Positions 5,764-7,732 of a stretch of DNA of 7,732 nucleotides are shown piece by piece. Every line of letters begins with the position of its first letter. The stretch's first letter is position 1. The stretch spans positions 1-7,732 of the forward strand of contig JAUWQK010000065.1 in the NCBI GenBank assembly GCA_030611115.1. Direction: 5' to 3'. The position numbers and the translations under genes are program-made. The notes beneath the pieces were generated by a model. That model was not told the origin of the DNA. It saw only the letters and a program-made list of their open reading frames with translations, and made no database searches. The stretch is from Deltaproteobacteria bacterium (GTDB lineage Bacteria > Desulfobacterota > Desulfobacteria > Desulfobacterales > ETH-SRB1).

Positions 5764-6396
5764 ATGAAAGAAGATTCCCCAACAAATCCTCCTTCGATGA
5801 ATCTGGCTTTGTGGCTAACCATCGTTGCAATAGTGATGGGCGTGTTTATACCGTCCATATATGAGGAACCCAAAACCGCTCTGGTTGCAACAAAAGAACC
5901 TGCAATCTCTGCTTCTTTGCAAAAAAAACTGATAGCAGTCAAACCGGATCAAATCCTGCCCATTATCAGCTTGAATTCAGCGGAGTGCCTCTTTCAGCCC
6001 ATAGTTCTTAAGGCGGCGGAGCGCTATAAGGTTGACCCCGCCATGGTTATGGCTATTATTATGGCTGAGTCCAGCTATAATCCCAAAGCAATTTCTAAAA
6101 AAGGCGCGAAAGGTCTTATGCAACTAATGCCGACAACCGCCAGATCTCTTGGTGTAAAGGACAGTTTCAACCCTGAACACAACATTAATGCCGGCGTCCG
6201 GTATTTTAGGAAGCTTTTAAACCAGTTTGACGGAGATGTTAAGCTGGCACTTGCAGCTTATAATGCAGGTGGTAGAAAAGTCAGAGAGCACTCTGGAATT
6301 CCACCCTTCAGGGCAACAAAGTACTATATTAAAAAGGTTATTAAGTATTACCAATATTATAAAATCCAAATAGATAGCAACCGGTTATATTCATAA
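5764..6396 (+). CDS. Membrane-anchored lytic transglycosylase, SLT family 1
   Basis: The product is 210 residues. Residues 13-31 form one hydrophobic segment (ALWLTIVAIVMGVF core) that serves as an uncleaved anchor or signal sequence, placing the rest in the periplasm. A linker (about 32-75) leads to an SLT domain (about 76-195) that cleaves the MurNAc-GlcNAc bond in peptidoglycan and forms 1,6-anhydroMurNAc. The catalytic glutamate is E102 in MAESSYNP; GLMQLMP (117-123), NINAGVRYF (140-148) and AAYNAG (164-169) are the other family motifs. It resembles the SLT module of Slt70 and MltC but is a minimal enzyme without their extra domains. The start at 5764 has only a weak ribosome site; Met12 is a possible alternative but would leave the anchor nearly without a leading tail. 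The neighbouring LysM gene suggests a shared role at the cell wall. Confidence 0.9.
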   Translation: MKEDSPTNPPSMNLALWLTIVAIVMGVFIPSIYEEPKTALVATKEPAISASLQKKLIAVKPDQILPIISLNSAECLFQPIVLKAAERYKVDPAMVMAIIMAESSYNPKAISKKGAKGLMQLMPTTARSLGVKDSFNPEHNINAGVRYFRKLLNQFDGDVKLALAAYNAGGRKVREHSGIPPFRATKYYIKKVIKYYQYYKIQIDSNRLYS

Positions 6397-6461
6397 CGAT
6401 TCTTTATTTATATTCCTCCATACTTTCCCGCGTAGCCACTTTATGCTGTATCCCTTTTCCC

Positions 6462-6490
6462 TTGACACACAATATGCATTATCTTATTAA
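6462..6490 (+). promoter_or_regulatory. Putative sigma-70 promoter of the LysM gene
   Basis: A perfect TTGACA (6462-6467) is followed 17 bases later by TATTAA (6485-6490, four of six consensus bases). The predicted start near 6497 gives a leader of about 27 bases, so this gene need not depend on the transglycosylase promoter. Confidence 0.55.
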
Positions 6491-6510
6491 TTTTTAAATC
6501 TGTGAATCAA

Positions 6511-6515
6511 AGGAG
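6511..6515 (+). promoter_or_regulatory. Ribosome binding site of the LysM gene
   Basis: AGGAG, within aaAGGAGAG, lies eight bases before ATG 6524 and is one of the strongest ribosome sites in the window. Confidence 0.8.
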
Positions 6516-6523
6516 AGAAAACC

Positions 6524-7138
6524 ATGACTGATGATTATATTAACAAAATAAATGAAAAGGCCGACGAAGATTATTTGGACGATCGCGGGCGTCATATATG
6601 GGATAATAAGAAATCATCTCCGATACCACTTGTTTCGCTGGGCCTTGGTTTTTTTGTCATGATTGTTTTATTTATCGTTTTTCTTTCAAAGACCAACGAT
6701 ATTGCAGGTAAAACGGAAATTATAAGCATTGAAAAAAGACTGGCGCTTCTTGAAGAAAGATTTGGCAAGGTAGATGAAATCGATGAGAAACTGATACTTC
6801 TTGATATGCAGGGGAAAAAAATTGAACTGTTTGTTGACAGGTTTGACAGGTTTGAAACGTCACTATCGTTGAAAATGGATATCATCAACAATGAACTTTA
6901 TACGTCGAAAAAAAAGGGTAAGAAAACTGCTGAAAGTAAAAAACCTGAACAAAAAAAGATTATAAAAAAGATAACGCATCTTACCTATCATGAGGTTAAG
7001 GCCAAAGAAACACTATATCAGATAAGCCGTCGTTATGGGCTAACCGTGGATGATTTGCGTAAATTAAACAGGCTTACTCCCGAGGCTGTTATTCATCCCG
7101 GACAGAAACTTATTGTAGCGCCGTTAGAAAGCAGGTAA
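6524..7138 (+). CDS. Single-pass membrane protein with coiled coil and C-terminal LysM domain
   Basis: The product is 204 residues in four parts. Residues 1-33 are polar and acidic and probably cytoplasmic. Residues 34-54 (PLVSLGLGFFVMIVLFIVFL) form one transmembrane helix with no signal-peptidase site. Residues about 64-125 show heptad-like leucine and isoleucine spacing typical of a coiled coil, followed by a lysine-rich stretch (129-149). Residues about 155-199 are a LysM domain: the HEVKAKETLYQISRRYGLT segment, then VDDLRKLNRL and HPGQKLIV. LysM binds N-acetylglucosamine-containing glycans, so the protein likely tethers the inner membrane to peptidoglycan, perhaps as an oligomer. It has no catalytic domain. 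It follows the transglycosylase by 127 bases and has its own promoter. The exact function is unknown; division or wall-organising roles are possible but not shown. Confidence 0.82.
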   Translation: MTDDYINKINEKADEDYLDDRGRHIWDNKKSSPIPLVSLGLGFFVMIVLFIVFLSKTNDIAGKTEIISIEKRLALLEERFGKVDEIDEKLILLDMQGKKIELFVDRFDRFETSLSLKMDIINNELYTSKKKGKKTAESKKPEQKKIIKKITHLTYHEVKAKETLYQISRRYGLTVDDLRKLNRLTPEAVIHPGQKLIVAPLESR

Positions 7139-7167
7139 AAAACGCGTGCCAATCTCAAACGTCTCGT

Positions 7168-7377
7168 CTAATTAGTAGCTTTTCTTCTATATCGCTGCCC
7201 TCGCCGTTCTTTTTTATATGAAAGCGAAACAAAGACACCATCTCTTACGCTCTTTCGCCGATCCTGTATATTTTTTCGCTGATCTCTGCGAAACAGCTTT
7301 GTGCTTGAGCGCAAAACAACTTTTTTTTCCGGCGGGTCTTTTTTAATATAAGGCATGCCGCCAATTGTGATATCCAC
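7168..7377 (-). CDS. Small, highly basic hypothetical protein (69 aa)
   Basis: The product, if real, is 69 residues starting MDITIGGMPYIKK. Lysine and arginine make up 22 residues against 7 acidic ones, concentrated in two clusters: FRRDQRKNIQDRRKSVR (29-45) and KKERRGQRYRRK (55-66), separated by a hydrophobic DGVFVSLSY stretch (46-54). The start is GTG 7377, chosen because a perfect AGGAGG (minus strand, 7386-7391) sits eight bases ahead. The frame stays open upstream to a GTG at 7467, which has no ribosome site and would give 99 residues. No signal peptide or membrane segment is seen. Nucleic-acid or other anionic binding is possible from charge alone; no family was recognised. It converges on the LysM gene and diverges from the lipoprotein gene. 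Confidence 0.65.
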   Translation of the reverse strand: MDITIGGMPYIKKDPPEKKVVLRSSTKLFRRDQRKNIQDRRKSVRDGVFVSLSYKKERRGQRYRRKATN

Positions 7378-7385
7378 AATATTTA

Positions 7386-7391
7386 CCTCCT
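7386..7391 (-). promoter_or_regulatory. Shine-Dalgarno site that fixes the small basic protein start
   Basis: On the minus strand this reads AGGAGG, followed by eight bases and an in-frame GTG at 7377-7375. It is the main evidence that the ORF is translated and that its start is internal to the longer open frame. Confidence 0.7.
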
Positions 7392-7482
7392 GTTTTACTA
7401 ATCGGCCATACTGAGTTAAAACTTTAGGCTTTTTTATAATAACTGTTTTTTTGTTGCCGAAACTCACATTGGTGTTATTGTA

Positions 7483-7511
7483 TTGATATCCGAAAATTTT
7501 TTTGCTATTAA
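7483..7511 (+). promoter_or_regulatory. Putative promoter of the TRL-like lipoprotein gene
   Basis: TTGATA (7483-7488, five of six consensus bases) is spaced 17 bases from TATTAA (7506-7511, four of six), and a TGC just before the -10 box gives an extended -10. Predicted transcription would start near 7518, leaving a leader of about 50 bases. Confidence 0.45.
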
Positions 7512-7557
7512 AGGATTTGATAAAATTATCCAGTTTTTATTGTTGTACCTAATTAAA

Positions 7558-7562
7558 AGGAG
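7558..7562 (+). promoter_or_regulatory. Ribosome binding site of the lipoprotein gene
   Basis: AGGAG, within aaaAGGAG, lies five bases before ATG 7568 and supports translation of the partial ORF that runs off the window. Confidence 0.8.
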
Positions 7563-7567
7563 TTGAT

Positions 7568-7732
7568 ATGAAATCCGGAATCAAGCTCGCTATTATTCTT
7601 GCTGTAATTTTAGCTTTTAGCGGATGTACCTACGTCCATACTAAAACCCCATACGACCAAAACCTTGACAAAACCGAACTGGGTTCCAAGGTTGGGGTTG
7701 CCTCGGCTTATAGCCTATTCTGGGTAGTTGCC
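7568..7732 (+). CDS. TRL-like family lipoprotein, N-terminal part (3' truncated by window)
   Basis: Fifty-five codons are present before the window ends, with no stop. Residues 1-19 form a lipoprotein signal peptide (positive MKSGIK, then a hydrophobic stretch) ending in FSGC, with C20 as the probable lipidated cysteine. The phenylalanine at -3 is unusual for a lipobox but tolerated in some proteins. The mature start, TYVHTKTPYDQNLDKTELGS followed by KVGVASAYSLFWVVA, matches my memory of the TRL-like family, in which a TPYD--LNKTELGSK-G-AS motif leads into a glycine- and alanine-rich region. The family's function is not established. Residue 21 is threonine, not aspartate, so under the E. coli-type sorting rule it would go to the outer membrane, presumably through the Lol pathway that includes the LolA encoded in this window. 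Confidence 0.75.
   Translation, partial: MKSGIKLAIILAVILAFSGCTYVHTKTPYDQNLDKTELGSKVGVASAYSLFWVVA

Noticed and set aside
6425..6450. GCGTAGCCAC between the transglycosylase and LysM genes as a fourth core repeat copy
   Set aside because: Only GCGTAGCC matches; eight bases is not enough to call a copy, though it could be a decayed remnant.
7378..7467. Upstream 30-codon extension of the small basic protein from GTG 7467
   Set aside because: It has no Shine-Dalgarno sequence at the outer GTG, whereas the inner GTG has a perfect one; kept only as an alternative.

Overview
This 7.7 kb window is a compact, AT-leaning bacterial chromosome segment made mostly of housekeeping and cell-envelope genes. 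The 530-residue SerA with an ACT tail, the LolA carrier, the TRL-like lipoprotein and the palindromic repeat-filled intergenic gaps suggest a Gram-negative deltaproteobacterium (Desulfobacterota, probably Desulfobacterales). That placement is inferred from protein style and memory of related genomes, not from a search. LolA and the lipoprotein make an outer membrane near certain.

Layout. Positions 1-126 hold the last 41 codons of a RadA/Sms-type DNA repair protein. A repeat-rich gap follows, then rlmE (23S rRNA 2'-O-methyltransferase, 391-999) and a YebC/PmpR-family protein (1168-1911), separated by a 172-base MITE-like palindromic element. On the minus strand lie nadA (quinolinate synthase, 1975-2877) and lolA (3143-3802), with another repeat element between them. 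The plus strand then resumes with serA (4015-5607), a membrane-anchored lytic transglycosylase (5764-6396) and a membrane-anchored coiled-coil LysM protein (6524-7138). A small, very basic minus-strand protein (7168-7377) and the start of a TRL-like lipoprotein (7568 to the window end) close the segment.

How the genes relate. The three left-hand genes belong to information processing (recombinational repair, ribosome maturation, translation or transcription regulation). nadA and serA are single-gene entries into NAD and serine synthesis. The right half is cell-envelope biology: lipoprotein trafficking (LolA), peptidoglycan cleavage (SLT), peptidoglycan binding (LysM) and an outer lipoprotein. 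Most of these genes look separately transcribed. A perfect-consensus sigma-70 promoter precedes the transglycosylase, and good candidates precede serA, the LysM gene and the lipoprotein.

The least ordinary content is between the genes. A core of about 23-33 bases (GGCTTCGCCTCYGGCTACGCC-like) occurs three times, each time in a different arrangement of inverted or direct arms. No CRISPR array, tRNA, rRNA, transposase or defence system was seen, and no new multi-gene system can be claimed from this sequence.
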